NCBI GenBank assembly: GCA_045648145.1
Contig: JAZRNK010000048.1
Span: forward strand, 1 to 13,399
DNA from: UMGS172 sp045648145
GTDB taxonomy: Bacteria > Bacillota > Clostridia > Oscillospirales > Acutalibacteraceae
Direction: 5' to 3'
DNA: 13,399 nt
Of this stretch, positions 7,681 to 13,399 are shown piece after piece (within the stretch, counting starts at the first letter, position 1; every line of letters starts with the position of its first letter). The notes beneath the pieces are model-generated. The model made no database searches. It saw only the letters and a list, made by a program, of their open reading frames with translations, and had not been told where the DNA came from. The position numbers were made by a program, and so were the translations under genes.

Positions 7681-7708
7681 ATTTTAACACATTTATTAAA
7701 AAAAGCAA
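7681..7708 (-). promoter_or_regulatory. Promoter of the leftward operon
   Basis: On the minus strand TTGCTT (7708-7703) and TAAAAT (7686-7681) are separated by 16 bases, with a TG one base before the -10 (extended -10). Transcription would start near 7674, leaving a leader of about 65 bases before the ATG at 7608. This is the only good sigma-A-like pair on this strand in the divergent gap. Confidence 0.5.
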
Positions 7709-7801
7709 ATCATTGTTTAACATTTTACATACAGTTCATAGAAAAATCGCATTTTCTCAAAAAAAGCGCCCCAAAAACTTATAATAACGGTAAAATTTGT
7801 G

Positions 7802-7830
7802 TTGTATATCGAACAAAAGTTTGTTATACT
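7802..7830 (+). promoter_or_regulatory. Promoter of the rightward operon
   Basis: TTGTAT (7802-7807) and TATACT (7825-7830) are separated by exactly 17 bases, a good sigma-A-type promoter for the operon starting at 7872. Transcription would begin near 7837. The spacer contains the LexA-box-like dyad listed separately, so a bound repressor would block RNA polymerase. Confidence 0.65.
7810..7823 (+). promoter_or_regulatory. Candidate LexA operator (SOS box)
   Basis: CGAAC-AAAA-GTTTG at 7810-7823 fits the Gram-positive SOS box CGAAC-N4-GTTCG at nine of its ten fixed positions. It lies between the -35 and -10 of the rightward promoter, where LexA would repress. LexA is encoded in the same operon (11921-12517). 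A second, overlapping dyad (AACAAA-AG-TTTGTT, 7812-7825) is perfect and centred two bases away, so another regulator cannot be excluded. Confidence 0.5.
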
Positions 7831-7871
7831 TAATATATATTGTTCTATTTTAATGTAAGAAGGTGTTTTGT

Positions 7872-8534
7872 GTGAAGATAACCGAAATGTACTCGCTCGA
7901 TAAAACTATAGCAAGCGGTGTTTTTGACGGTTGCACATATCCTTGGGAGATTCTGTCAAAACTTAAAGCATATATTCTTGCTTTAGGCGAAACGCTTGAC
8001 AGTGAAAAATTCACAAAAGTAGGCGACGACGTGTGGATAGCCAAAAGCGCCACCGTATATGAGAGTGCCTATATCGCAGGCCCCTGCATTATCGACGAAA
8101 ATGCCGAGGTCAGACACTGTGCTTTTATCCGTGGCAGTGTTATCGTCGGCAAAAACTCGGTGGTCGGCAACTCTACCGAGGTTAAAAACTCTCTGATTTT
8201 CGATAACGTTCAGGTGCCGCACTACAACTACGTGGGCGACTCGGTTTTAGGCTTCAAATCACATATGGGCGCAGGGTCGATAACCTCTAACGTCAAGTCG
8301 GATAAAACGCTTGTCAAGGTCACTATCGACGGTGTTGACGGCAGGGTTGAAACCGGTCTTAAAAAGTTCGGCGCCATGATTGGCGACGGCGTTGAGGTTG
8401 GCTGTGGCTCGGTGCTTAATCCGGGAACGATTATTGGCAAAAACAGTAATGTCTACCCTCTCTCTTCGGTAAGAGGTACCATTCCTGCTAATTCGATTTA
8501 TAAAAGCAAGAGCGAAATTGCCGAAAAATACTAA
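7872..8534 (+). CDS. Left-handed beta-helix protein, GlmU C-terminal/sugar-nucleotide acyltransferase-like
   Basis: A 220-residue protein with hexapeptide-type repeats from about residue 50 to 205 (for example V-x-E-S-A-Y-I-x-G-P-C-I-I, V-I-V-G-K-N-S-V-V-G-N-S and I-I-G-K-N-S-N-V-Y-P), giving a left-handed beta-helix. Such domains act as CoA-dependent acyltransferases or as C-terminal halves of sugar-nucleotide pyrophosphorylases such as GlmU. Clostridial proteins of this type are often labelled UDP-GlcNAc pyrophosphorylase, but no nucleotidyltransferase domain is present here, so that label would mislead. I chose GTG at 7872 because AGAAGG (7858-7863) stands eight bases before it. The GTG at 7863 overlaps that ribosome binding site. 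It is the first gene after the SOS-box promoter and shares the operon with galU, hinting at envelope sugar metabolism. Confidence 0.8.
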   Translation: MKITEMYSLDKTIASGVFDGCTYPWEILSKLKAYILALGETLDSEKFTKVGDDVWIAKSATVYESAYIAGPCIIDENAEVRHCAFIRGSVIVGKNSVVGNSTEVKNSLIFDNVQVPHYNYVGDSVLGFKSHMGAGSITSNVKSDKTLVKVTIDGVDGRVETGLKKFGAMIGDGVEVGCGSVLNPGTIIGKNSNVYPLSSVRGTIPANSIYKSKSEIAEKY

Positions 8535-8557
8535 TTTAAAATCTTGGGGTTCAGAAT

Positions 8558-9109
8558 ATGGAAGTATGGGATATTCTCGATAAAAACGGCGTCCCCACCG
8601 GCAAGGTTGTTGAACGAAAGCGCGTATGCTTAAGCCGAGGTGAATACCACCTCGTCGTGCATATATGGATACTCGGCTCTGACGGCAGAGTACTTATCCA
8701 ACGCCGCAGCTTCAACAAACCGCTTATGCCGGGTGAATGGGCGGCTATAGGCGGCAGTGCCGTTTCGGGTGAAACTGCAGTTACCGCCGCTAAGAGAGAA
8801 CTTTTTGAGGAAATGGGCATCGACGTGGAGGAAAACCGTTTCAAGCTTATTAAGGTTATGCCTCGCAAAAGCTCAATTCTTAACGTTTTTCTTGTTTGCT
8901 GTGATACGCCCGTGTCCGAGCTTACCCTTCAGGAAAACGAGGTAAGCGAGGCTAAATGGGTACACCGCAACAAGCTAAGACAGATGATTAAAACAAAAGA
9001 ATTTCACAACTACGGAAATGAATATTTTGAGGCTGTTTTCGGCGCTTTTGACCGTAAATCAGCTTTAAAGCGGAGAAAGAAAAGGTATGAAAGAAGACGC
9101 AAAAAATAA
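8558..9109 (+). CDS. Nudix hydrolase
   Basis: A 183-residue protein with a complete Nudix box: G66, E72, R80-E81-L82, E84-E85 and G87-I88, which bind the metal and cleave a nucleoside diphosphate linked to another group. The N-terminus (V-W-D-x-x-D-K-x-G-x-P-T-G) and overall layout resemble the isopentenyl diphosphate isomerase/YfcD-like subgroup, but the substrate cannot be read from the sequence. The last 17 residues are mostly Lys and Arg. The region encoding the final residues overlaps the next gene by 23 bases, so coupling is likely. ATG at 8558 follows a GGGG-type ribosome binding site nine bases upstream. It sits 23 bases after the beta-helix gene in the SOS-box operon, where a nucleotide-pool cleaning role would make sense but is only inferred. 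Confidence 0.9.
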   Translation: MEVWDILDKNGVPTGKVVERKRVCLSRGEYHLVVHIWILGSDGRVLIQRRSFNKPLMPGEWAAIGGSAVSGETAVTAAKRELFEEMGIDVEENRFKLIKVMPRKSSILNVFLVCCDTPVSELTLQENEVSEAKWVHRNKLRQMIKTKEFHNYGNEYFEAVFGAFDRKSALKRRKKRYERRRKK

Positions 9110-10049
9110 ACAGTGCCAAATTTGTAACGGCTATCTGTTTGAGGATGACGATGTAGTGGTCTGCCCAACCTGTGGCGCACCGCACCACCGCGATTGCTAT
9201 AATACGGTCGGCCACTGCGGTGTCGAACAGCTTCACGGCACTTTAGACCAATACGACAAAGCACAAGAAAGGCTTCGTCAAACGCAGGAAGAAAACGAGG
9301 CAAAAGCAACGGAAGAAACGAGAACCTGCGCCTTCTGCGGTAGACAGTCGAAGTCGAGCGACGCCACATTTTGTCCCTACTGCGGTCAACCGTATACTCC
9401 AAAAACCAACGGTGCACCCCGCGTGTTATTTAACGGTATGCCTGTTGCATTTATGGACCGTTGCGGCGGAGTGCCTAAGGACACTAAAATTGAAGACGTA
9501 ACGGCAGACGACTTAAGTAAATTCGTCGGTGGCAACTCGGCAAGATATATACCGAAATTTGCCACACTTACCGAAAAGAACAAAGGCTCTTGGAACTGGG
9601 CGGCATTTTTGTTTCCTGCCGCTTGGAGCTTTGGTAGGAAAATGCACCTCAACGGCATTCTTTACTTGATACTTTCCATAGCCTCAAAGCTTTGCTTTGT
9701 TCCGCTCACCCAGGCAATAAACAGCCTTGGTGATACAACAGGTATGACCTATACCCAGCTTTATGAACTTATTGAAAAAAATATTTCGTCATTCAGTTGG
9801 ATTTCGCTTGTGATGATGCTTGTTGGCTTTCTGCTTTATTTCTTGCCACGTATTTTTTGCGGAAGATTTGGCGATTGGCACTACCGCAGAAAGTGTATTG
9901 ACACAATTAAAGAAATTCAGACCGACGACGAAATTGACGACAAGGAAGAGGAAATAAGACTTAGCGGTTCTTTAAATATTCTTTTGGCTATGATAGGCCT
10001 GCTGGCAGAAACCTACCTGCCGCAAATAATCGCAATGTTCTTAATATAA
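9087..10049 (+). CDS. RING-like finger plus zinc ribbon membrane protein, DUF2628-like
   Basis: A 320-residue protein. The N-terminus is a prokaryotic RING-like finger (about 10-44: C10, C13, C26, C29, then H-H-R-D-C37 and H43-C44), with the D-D-x-V-V-C-P-T-C-G core usual in Clostridia. A four-cysteine zinc ribbon follows (C81, C84, C96, C99). After a linker, G-S-W-N-W-A-A-F-L-F and G-R-K-M (about 167-185) mark a DUF2628-like membrane domain, with hydrophobic segments near 170-182, 189-208, 236-258 and 296-318. The fingers are probably cytoplasmic. It shares its middle and membrane domain with the next gene, so the two look like paralogs. The start at 9087 lies inside the Nudix gene, with GGAG 11 bases upstream. 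Function is unknown, and no ubiquitin-like partner is in view. Confidence 0.78.
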   Translation: MKEDAKNKQCQICNGYLFEDDDVVVCPTCGAPHHRDCYNTVGHCGVEQLHGTLDQYDKAQERLRQTQEENEAKATEETRTCAFCGRQSKSSDATFCPYCGQPYTPKTNGAPRVLFNGMPVAFMDRCGGVPKDTKIEDVTADDLSKFVGGNSARYIPKFATLTEKNKGSWNWAAFLFPAAWSFGRKMHLNGILYLILSIASKLCFVPLTQAINSLGDTTGMTYTQLYELIEKNISSFSWISLVMMLVGFLLYFLPRIFCGRFGDWHYRRKCIDTIKEIQTDDEIDDKEEEIRLSGSLNILLAMIGLLAETYLPQIIAMFLI

Positions 10050-10063
10050 GGGAGTCTTAGATT

Positions 10064-11011
10064 ATGGAAAACAACGTAAAATACTGTCACAAATGCGGAG
10101 CGCAGAATTCACAGGAATATTCCTTTTGTAAAGACTGCGGAACACAACTGCTGACCTTACAATCAGAGAACACTCTTGAACAGGGTCAGCCTTCGGTTCA
10201 AGAGCCTGTTTCCGAGCAAGTCCCTACCCCTGCGCCCGTACAACCGGCCGTATACTGTGATTATATAGACGGCGTGCCAATGGCAGAAATCAACGACTAC
10301 GTCGGCAAAAACGGCAATAGTTTTATGCCCAAATTTTTAAAGTTCAGACACGGCTCAAAGGCCGGTTGGAACTGGCCTGTTTTCCTGTTCGGCTTACTTT
10401 TAAACATTCCTTTCGTGTGGTTTTTCCATCGCAAAATGTATAAGGTCGGCTCCATCGTTCTGGCCGTTTGCTTGGCATTAATCATTGCAACCGCATCGGT
10501 CACCGCAGGCATTTTAAATATGTTTGCACCCATTGTCAGCGAATTTGCTGAGCAGATTGTAATAGATATGGAAAACGACTTCTATATTAAAAACAATTTT
10601 CACAGTGACAATTACGATGACTACTATGACGACTACTATGATGATGTTTACTCATACATAACCGAAGAACAGTATGCGCAAATAGAACAAGCCGTCACCG
10701 AGGTTATGACATCAAGCAAATACCAACTACTCAACGGATTGTCAACTCTTTTGTGGTTGCTTCACGCCACCTTTATAATCCTAATTTCCGTCTTTGCTGA
10801 TTATTTATACTATAAAAAGGTTATGAAAACGCTTAAAGATATGAACGCTAACGGATTGCCCAACGGTGATGTCGTTCATAGCGCAGGCGGCACTAATACT
10901 GCAGCCTCAATACTTACCGGCATTTTCGGATATTTAAGCTTTTGTATAATCAGCATCATGCCCGTTATATACACTCTTTTCAATATATTTGTGCAGTTGA
11001 GTATTTATTAA
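10064..11011 (+). CDS. Zinc-ribbon membrane protein, DUF2628-like, paralog of the preceding gene
   Basis: A 315-residue protein. It opens with a zinc ribbon (C8, C11, C22, C25) and a Gln/Pro/Val-rich linker (about 36-64). A block shared with the preceding protein follows (D-G-V-P-M, V-G-x-N, F-M-P-K-F, then G-W-N-W-P-V-F-L-F and H-R-K-M-Y, about 69-128). Hydrophobic segments lie near 105-122, 130-155, 226-248 and 283-312. Between helices 2 and 3 is a striking Asp/Tyr run (about 183-200), repeated D-D-Y-Y units that might bind cations. It has only one finger, lacking the RING-like module of its neighbour. ATG at 10064 follows GGGAG, 14 bases after the upstream stop, and galU begins 19 bases downstream. 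The function is not known. Confidence 0.75.
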   Translation: MENNVKYCHKCGAQNSQEYSFCKDCGTQLLTLQSENTLEQGQPSVQEPVSEQVPTPAPVQPAVYCDYIDGVPMAEINDYVGKNGNSFMPKFLKFRHGSKAGWNWPVFLFGLLLNIPFVWFFHRKMYKVGSIVLAVCLALIIATASVTAGILNMFAPIVSEFAEQIVIDMENDFYIKNNFHSDNYDDYYDDYYDDVYSYITEEQYAQIEQAVTEVMTSSKYQLLNGLSTLLWLLHATFIILISVFADYLYYKKVMKTLKDMNANGLPNGDVVHSAGGTNTAASILTGIFGYLSFCIISIMPVIYTLFNIFVQLSIY

Positions 11012-11030
11012 AATTTAACGGAGGTTTAGT

Positions 11031-11900
11031 ATGATTAAAAAAGCCATAATCCCCGCCGCAGGCCTCGGTACGAGAGTTCTGCCTGCATCCAAAGCAGTGC
11101 CTAAAGAGATGCTGACAATAGTCGACAAGCCTGCCATTCAGTATATTGTTGAAGAAGCGGTTGCCGCCGGCATTACCGATGTTTTGATTATCACCAGCCG
11201 TGGCAAAGGCGTTATTGAGGACCACTTTGACCACTCATTTGAATTAGAGCACGTGTTAAAGCAACGCGGCGACAAAAACGAGGTGCTGGAGGATCTTAAG
11301 TCGGTTGCCCATATGGCAAATATATACTTCCTTCGCCAAAAGGAAACTAAAGGCTTGGGCCACGCCGTTTTGTGTGCCAAAAGCTTCGTAAAAGACGAGC
11401 CGTTTGCCGTCATGTATGGCGACGACGTTATTATAAGCGAGGAGCCGGTTATAGGTCAGCTTATGAAGGCTTACGACGAGTACGGTAAATGCACCGTCGG
11501 TATAAAAGAGGTTTCAAAAGAAGCTATTCTCAAATACAGCTCGATGAAAACGACACCTTTAAAGGACAACCTTTTCGCTATCGACGATATGGTCGAAAAG
11601 CCCACACCCGATAAGATATTTTCACTTTATTCTATTTTAGGCCGCTGCATTTTACCGCCCGAAGTGTTTGATATTTTAGAAAAAACACCCTACGGTGCCG
11701 GTGGCGAGCTGCAGCTGACCGATGCTATGAAAACCTTGGCTCAGACCGAGGGCTGTATCGGTGTTGACTTTGAGGGTACAAGACACGATATGGGAAATAA
11801 ATTCGGTATACTTAAAGCCAATATCGAGGTTGGCTTAAAGCATCCCGATACGTGTGATGAATTAAAGGAATATATAAAGAGAATAGCACAAGAGCTATAA
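11031..11900 (+). CDS. galU: UTP-glucose-1-phosphate uridylyltransferase
   Basis: A 289-residue enzyme that makes UDP-glucose from UTP and glucose 1-phosphate, the donor for cell-wall and capsular polysaccharides, glycolipids and galactose conversion. The N-terminus shows the nucleotide-binding signature GLGTRVLPASKAVPKEML (11-28), then VDKPAIQYIVEEA. Further along come M-Y-G-D-D-V for metal and nucleotide binding, V-E-K-P, and a G-A-G-G-E-L-Q-L-T-D block, all typical of bacterial GalU. The length is normal. ATG at 11031 follows a strong ACGGAGG seven or so bases upstream. It lies between the second DUF2628-like gene and lexA with short gaps, so it is on the same transcript. Confidence 0.96.
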   Translation: MIKKAIIPAAGLGTRVLPASKAVPKEMLTIVDKPAIQYIVEEAVAAGITDVLIITSRGKGVIEDHFDHSFELEHVLKQRGDKNEVLEDLKSVAHMANIYFLRQKETKGLGHAVLCAKSFVKDEPFAVMYGDDVIISEEPVIGQLMKAYDEYGKCTVGIKEVSKEAILKYSSMKTTPLKDNLFAIDDMVEKPTPDKIFSLYSILGRCILPPEVFDILEKTPYGAGGELQLTDAMKTLAQTEGCIGVDFEGTRHDMGNKFGILKANIEVGLKHPDTCDELKEYIKRIAQEL

Positions 11901-11920
11901 TGTAAACGGACGGTGAAACG

Positions 11921-12517
11921 ATGTCTAAAGATAAATTGACTAATAAGCAAGCCTTGGTTTACAATTTTTTGATGAGTACAATGGGCAATCAGGTACCACC
12001 TACCGTGCGCGAAATCTGTGAGGCAACGGGTATTAAGTCGACCTCAACGGTGCACGAGGCGTTGTCAAAGCTCGAAGAAAACGGATATATCGAAAGAGAC
12101 CCCAAATGCTCAAGAAGTATCCGCTTGACAGGTGTGAGTGACTCTACTATGGTCCCGCTTGTCGGCAAGGTTACGGCAGGTCAACCCATTTTAGCAGTTG
12201 AGGAAATTGAGTCTTACGTTCCCTACCCCATTTCGAGCGAAAATATGGGCAGTCTGTTTGCCTTGCGTGTTTCGGGACTCAGTATGCGCGACGCAGGTAT
12301 TTTAGACGGCGATATTATTATCGCTAATAAGGATATTTCAAGCCACAACGGTGATATTGTCGTCGCTTTAATAGATGACGAGGCAACCGTAAAGCGCCTT
12401 GTCGCAAAGCAGGGCGAAAAACCCTACCTTTTGCCTGAAAATCCTGATTTTGACCCCATTCATCCCGAAAGAATGGAAATTCTCGGCAGAGTAATAGGAA
12501 GCTTTAGGAAGTATTGA
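11921..12517 (+). CDS. lexA: LexA, SOS-response repressor
   Basis: A 198-residue repressor. An N-terminal winged helix (about 5-70) includes PPTVREI and the recognition segment S-T-S-T-V-H-E-A-L, close to the Bacillus type that binds CGAAC-N4-GTTCG. The C-terminal S24 peptidase part has the self-cleavage site A86-G87 (in V-T-A-G-Q-P), the catalytic serine S121 (S-G-L-S-M) and lysine K158 (A-T-V-K-R). RecA filaments on single-stranded DNA trigger the cleavage. All key residues are present, so it should be active. ATG at 11921 follows GGACGGTGA closely. No operator lies just upstream, and the nearest SOS-box-like site is at the operon promoter (7810-7823). rnhA starts four bases after its stop. 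Confidence 0.96.
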   Translation: MSKDKLTNKQALVYNFLMSTMGNQVPPTVREICEATGIKSTSTVHEALSKLEENGYIERDPKCSRSIRLTGVSDSTMVPLVGKVTAGQPILAVEEIESYVPYPISSENMGSLFALRVSGLSMRDAGILDGDIIIANKDISSHNGDIVVALIDDEATVKRLVAKQGEKPYLLPENPDFDPIHPERMEILGRVIGSFRKY

Positions 12518-12521
12518 TAGT

Positions 12522-12965
12522 ATGAAAAAGGTTTATATTTTCACCGACGGCGCCTGCTCGGGCAACCCCGGTCCTGGCGGTTGGGGTGCAATCTTACGCT
12601 ATAAGGAAACCGAAAAAGAGCTTTCGGGTAGCGAGGCAGACACCACCAACAATCGTATGGAGCTAACGGCTTGTATTATGGCTTTAAGGACCCTAAAAGA
12701 GCCCTGCGAGGTCGAGCTAACAACCGATTCACAATACGTCGTTAACGGCATTATAAACGGTTGGGCAGAAAATTGGCGTAGTAACGGTTGGCGCAAGGCC
12801 GACAAAAAACCTGCTCTGAATTCTGACCTTTGGGAACAACTTTTAAACGAAACCGAGCGTCATAAGGTAACGTTTAATTGGATAAAGGGCCACGCAGGCC
12901 ACGAGGAAAACGAACGTTGCGACAAGCTCGCCGTCAACGAATATACAAAATATTTAAATAAATAA
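12522..12965 (+). CDS. rnhA: Ribonuclease HI
   Basis: A 147-residue type 1 RNase H that cuts the RNA strand of RNA-DNA hybrids, clearing R-loops and Okazaki primers. The catalytic carboxylates are D9 (F-T-D-G-A-C), E47 (N-N-R-M-E-L), D69 (T-T-D-S-Q-Y) and D134, with H124 in the flexible loop (K-G-H-A-G-H). The spacing is nearly that of the E. coli enzyme, including the basic handle N-W-R-S-N-G-W-R-K-A near 84-93. ATG at 12522 follows the lexA stop by four bases. The only ribosome binding site is a weak AGGAAG inside lexA, so translation is probably coupled. Its place beside lexA fits a DNA-maintenance role. Confidence 0.97.
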   Translation: MKKVYIFTDGACSGNPGPGGWGAILRYKETEKELSGSEADTTNNRMELTACIMALRTLKEPCEVELTTDSQYVVNGIINGWAENWRSNGWRKADKKPALNSDLWEQLLNETERHKVTFNWIKGHAGHEENERCDKLAVNEYTKYLNK

Positions 12966-12970
12966 AATAA

Positions 12971-13025
12971 GGTCAGTTCGCAAAATCCTGACCGTGCCAA
13001 AAGGCATAAAACAAAACTACGGAGG
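12971..13025 (+). promoter_or_regulatory. preQ1 riboswitch candidate upstream of queT
   Basis: A 6-bp stem, GGTCAG (12971-12976) with CTGACC (12988-12993), encloses the loop TTCGCAAAATC, much like the preQ1 class I loop whose last C recognises the ligand. A short hairpin follows (GTGCC-AAAA-GGCAT, 12994-13007), then the A-rich tail AAAACAAAACTACGG (13008-13022) running into the ribosome binding site GGAGG (13021-13025). Loop bases 12977-12980 can pair with 13020-13023 to make the pseudoknot and hide the Shine-Dalgarno, so control would be of translation. The extra hairpin is not part of a minimal class I aptamer. Class III, known upstream of queT in this group, is the other option. Confidence 0.7.
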
Positions 13026-13033
13026 AATTTTCG

Positions 13034-13399
13034 ATGTTCGAAAAAATCACCGCCAAACAGCTCGTTTCGGCGGCACTAATAGCGGCATTATACGCCGTCT
13101 TAACCTATGTCTCGGCAGCTTTGGGACTAGCCTACGGTAATATTCAATTCCGCCTTTCCGAAGCACTTAACGTTTTGGCTCTTTTTACACCAACCGCAAT
13201 TCCGGGCCTTACCATTGGCTGTATAATCTCAAATATAGCAAGTCCTTTTGGTATTTTGGACGTAATAGTCGGCTCTGCCGCCACACTTTTGTCATCAAGC
13301 GTCATTTGGCTGATTTCTAAAGCCAATAAAAGCTGGGCGCCCTTTGTGTCTGTCCTGCCGCCAACTGTTTTTAACGCAGTTCTTATAGGACTTGAAATT
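13034..13399 (+). CDS. queT: QueT-type queuosine precursor transporter (cut at the window edge)
   Basis: An open frame of 122 codons runs to the window end with no stop. The protein is hydrophobic throughout and carries the QueT pattern: Q-F-R-L-S-E-A-L-N-V-L (about 37-47), then F-T-P-x-A-I-P-G-L and G-C-I-I-S-N-I-A-S-P-F-G, followed by D-V-I-V-G-S-A-A-T. QueT is a small ECF-type substrate-binding membrane subunit thought to import queuosine precursors such as preQ1. The full protein should be around 160-170 residues, so roughly a quarter is missing. ATG at 13034 follows GGAGG by eight bases, and that site lies at the end of the riboswitch candidate. It follows rnhA by 68 bases and may be on the same transcript. 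Confidence 0.88.
   Translation, partial: MFEKITAKQLVSAALIAALYAVLTYVSAALGLAYGNIQFRLSEALNVLALFTPTAIPGLTIGCIISNIASPFGILDVIVGSAATLLSSSVIWLISKANKSWAPFVSVLPPTVFNAVLIGLEI

Noticed and set aside
7863..7871. GTG start for the beta-helix protein at 7863
   Set aside because: This GTG overlaps the AGAAGG ribosome binding site; the GTG at 7872 has correct spacing.
9010..9417. A 135-codon open frame on the minus strand
   Set aside because: It is antisense to the Nudix and RING-like genes, is Arg-rich low-complexity sequence and has no plausible ribosome binding site context.
11921..12517. A phage CI-like repressor and thus a prophage remnant
   Set aside because: The N-terminal winged helix and S-T-S-T-V-H segment are those of true LexA, and no phage genes are nearby.

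Overview
The window looks like chromosomal DNA from an endospore-forming Clostridia member, most likely near the Oscillospiraceae/Ruminococcaceae. Four things point there: an IspH reductase fused to ribosomal protein S1, a LysM-GH18 protein of the SleL/YaaH spore-cortex family, paired RING/zinc-ribbon plus DUF2628-like membrane proteins, and a queT gene behind a compact preQ1-type RNA. Gene density is high, and nothing looks like a prophage, insertion sequence, CRISPR array or defence island. The longest stretch without a gene is about 263 bases (7609-7871), and it holds two divergent promoters.

Left part (1-2923). The first codons of a leftward gene appear at the left edge. A rightward LysM-LysM-GH18 gene follows (90-1364). 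It meets, with no base between them, a leftward pair of membrane protein genes: a DUF624/YesL-like protein (1365-2186) and an unrecognised four-helix protein (2186-2923).

Leftward housekeeping operon (7608 to about 2961). A small membrane protein is followed by an HI0933-type flavoprotein, cytidylate kinase (cmk) and the bifunctional IspH-S1 gene, with gaps or overlaps of 4-13 bases. It closes with a GC-rich hairpin and T-run (2961-3004). Inside the fusion gene, a strong Shine-Dalgarno sequence and an ATG at the domain junction suggest that S1 is also made alone. The full-length frame uses a TTG start.

Rightward operon (promoter about 7802; genes 7872 to beyond 13399). The order is a left-handed beta-helix protein, a Nudix hydrolase, two paralogous zinc-finger/DUF2628-like membrane proteins, galU, lexA, rnhA and queT, which is cut by the window edge. 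The promoter has good -35 and -10 elements 17 bases apart, with a LexA/SOS-box-like dyad in the spacer. LexA, encoded about 4.1 kb downstream, may therefore control itself from a distance. Between rnhA and queT lies a preQ1 riboswitch candidate that appears to carry an additional hairpin.

No wholly new system is evident. The best leads are the unusual queT riboswitch architecture, the internal S1 start within ispH-rpsA, the distal SOS promoter for lexA, and the tandem RING/zinc-ribbon membrane protein pair.
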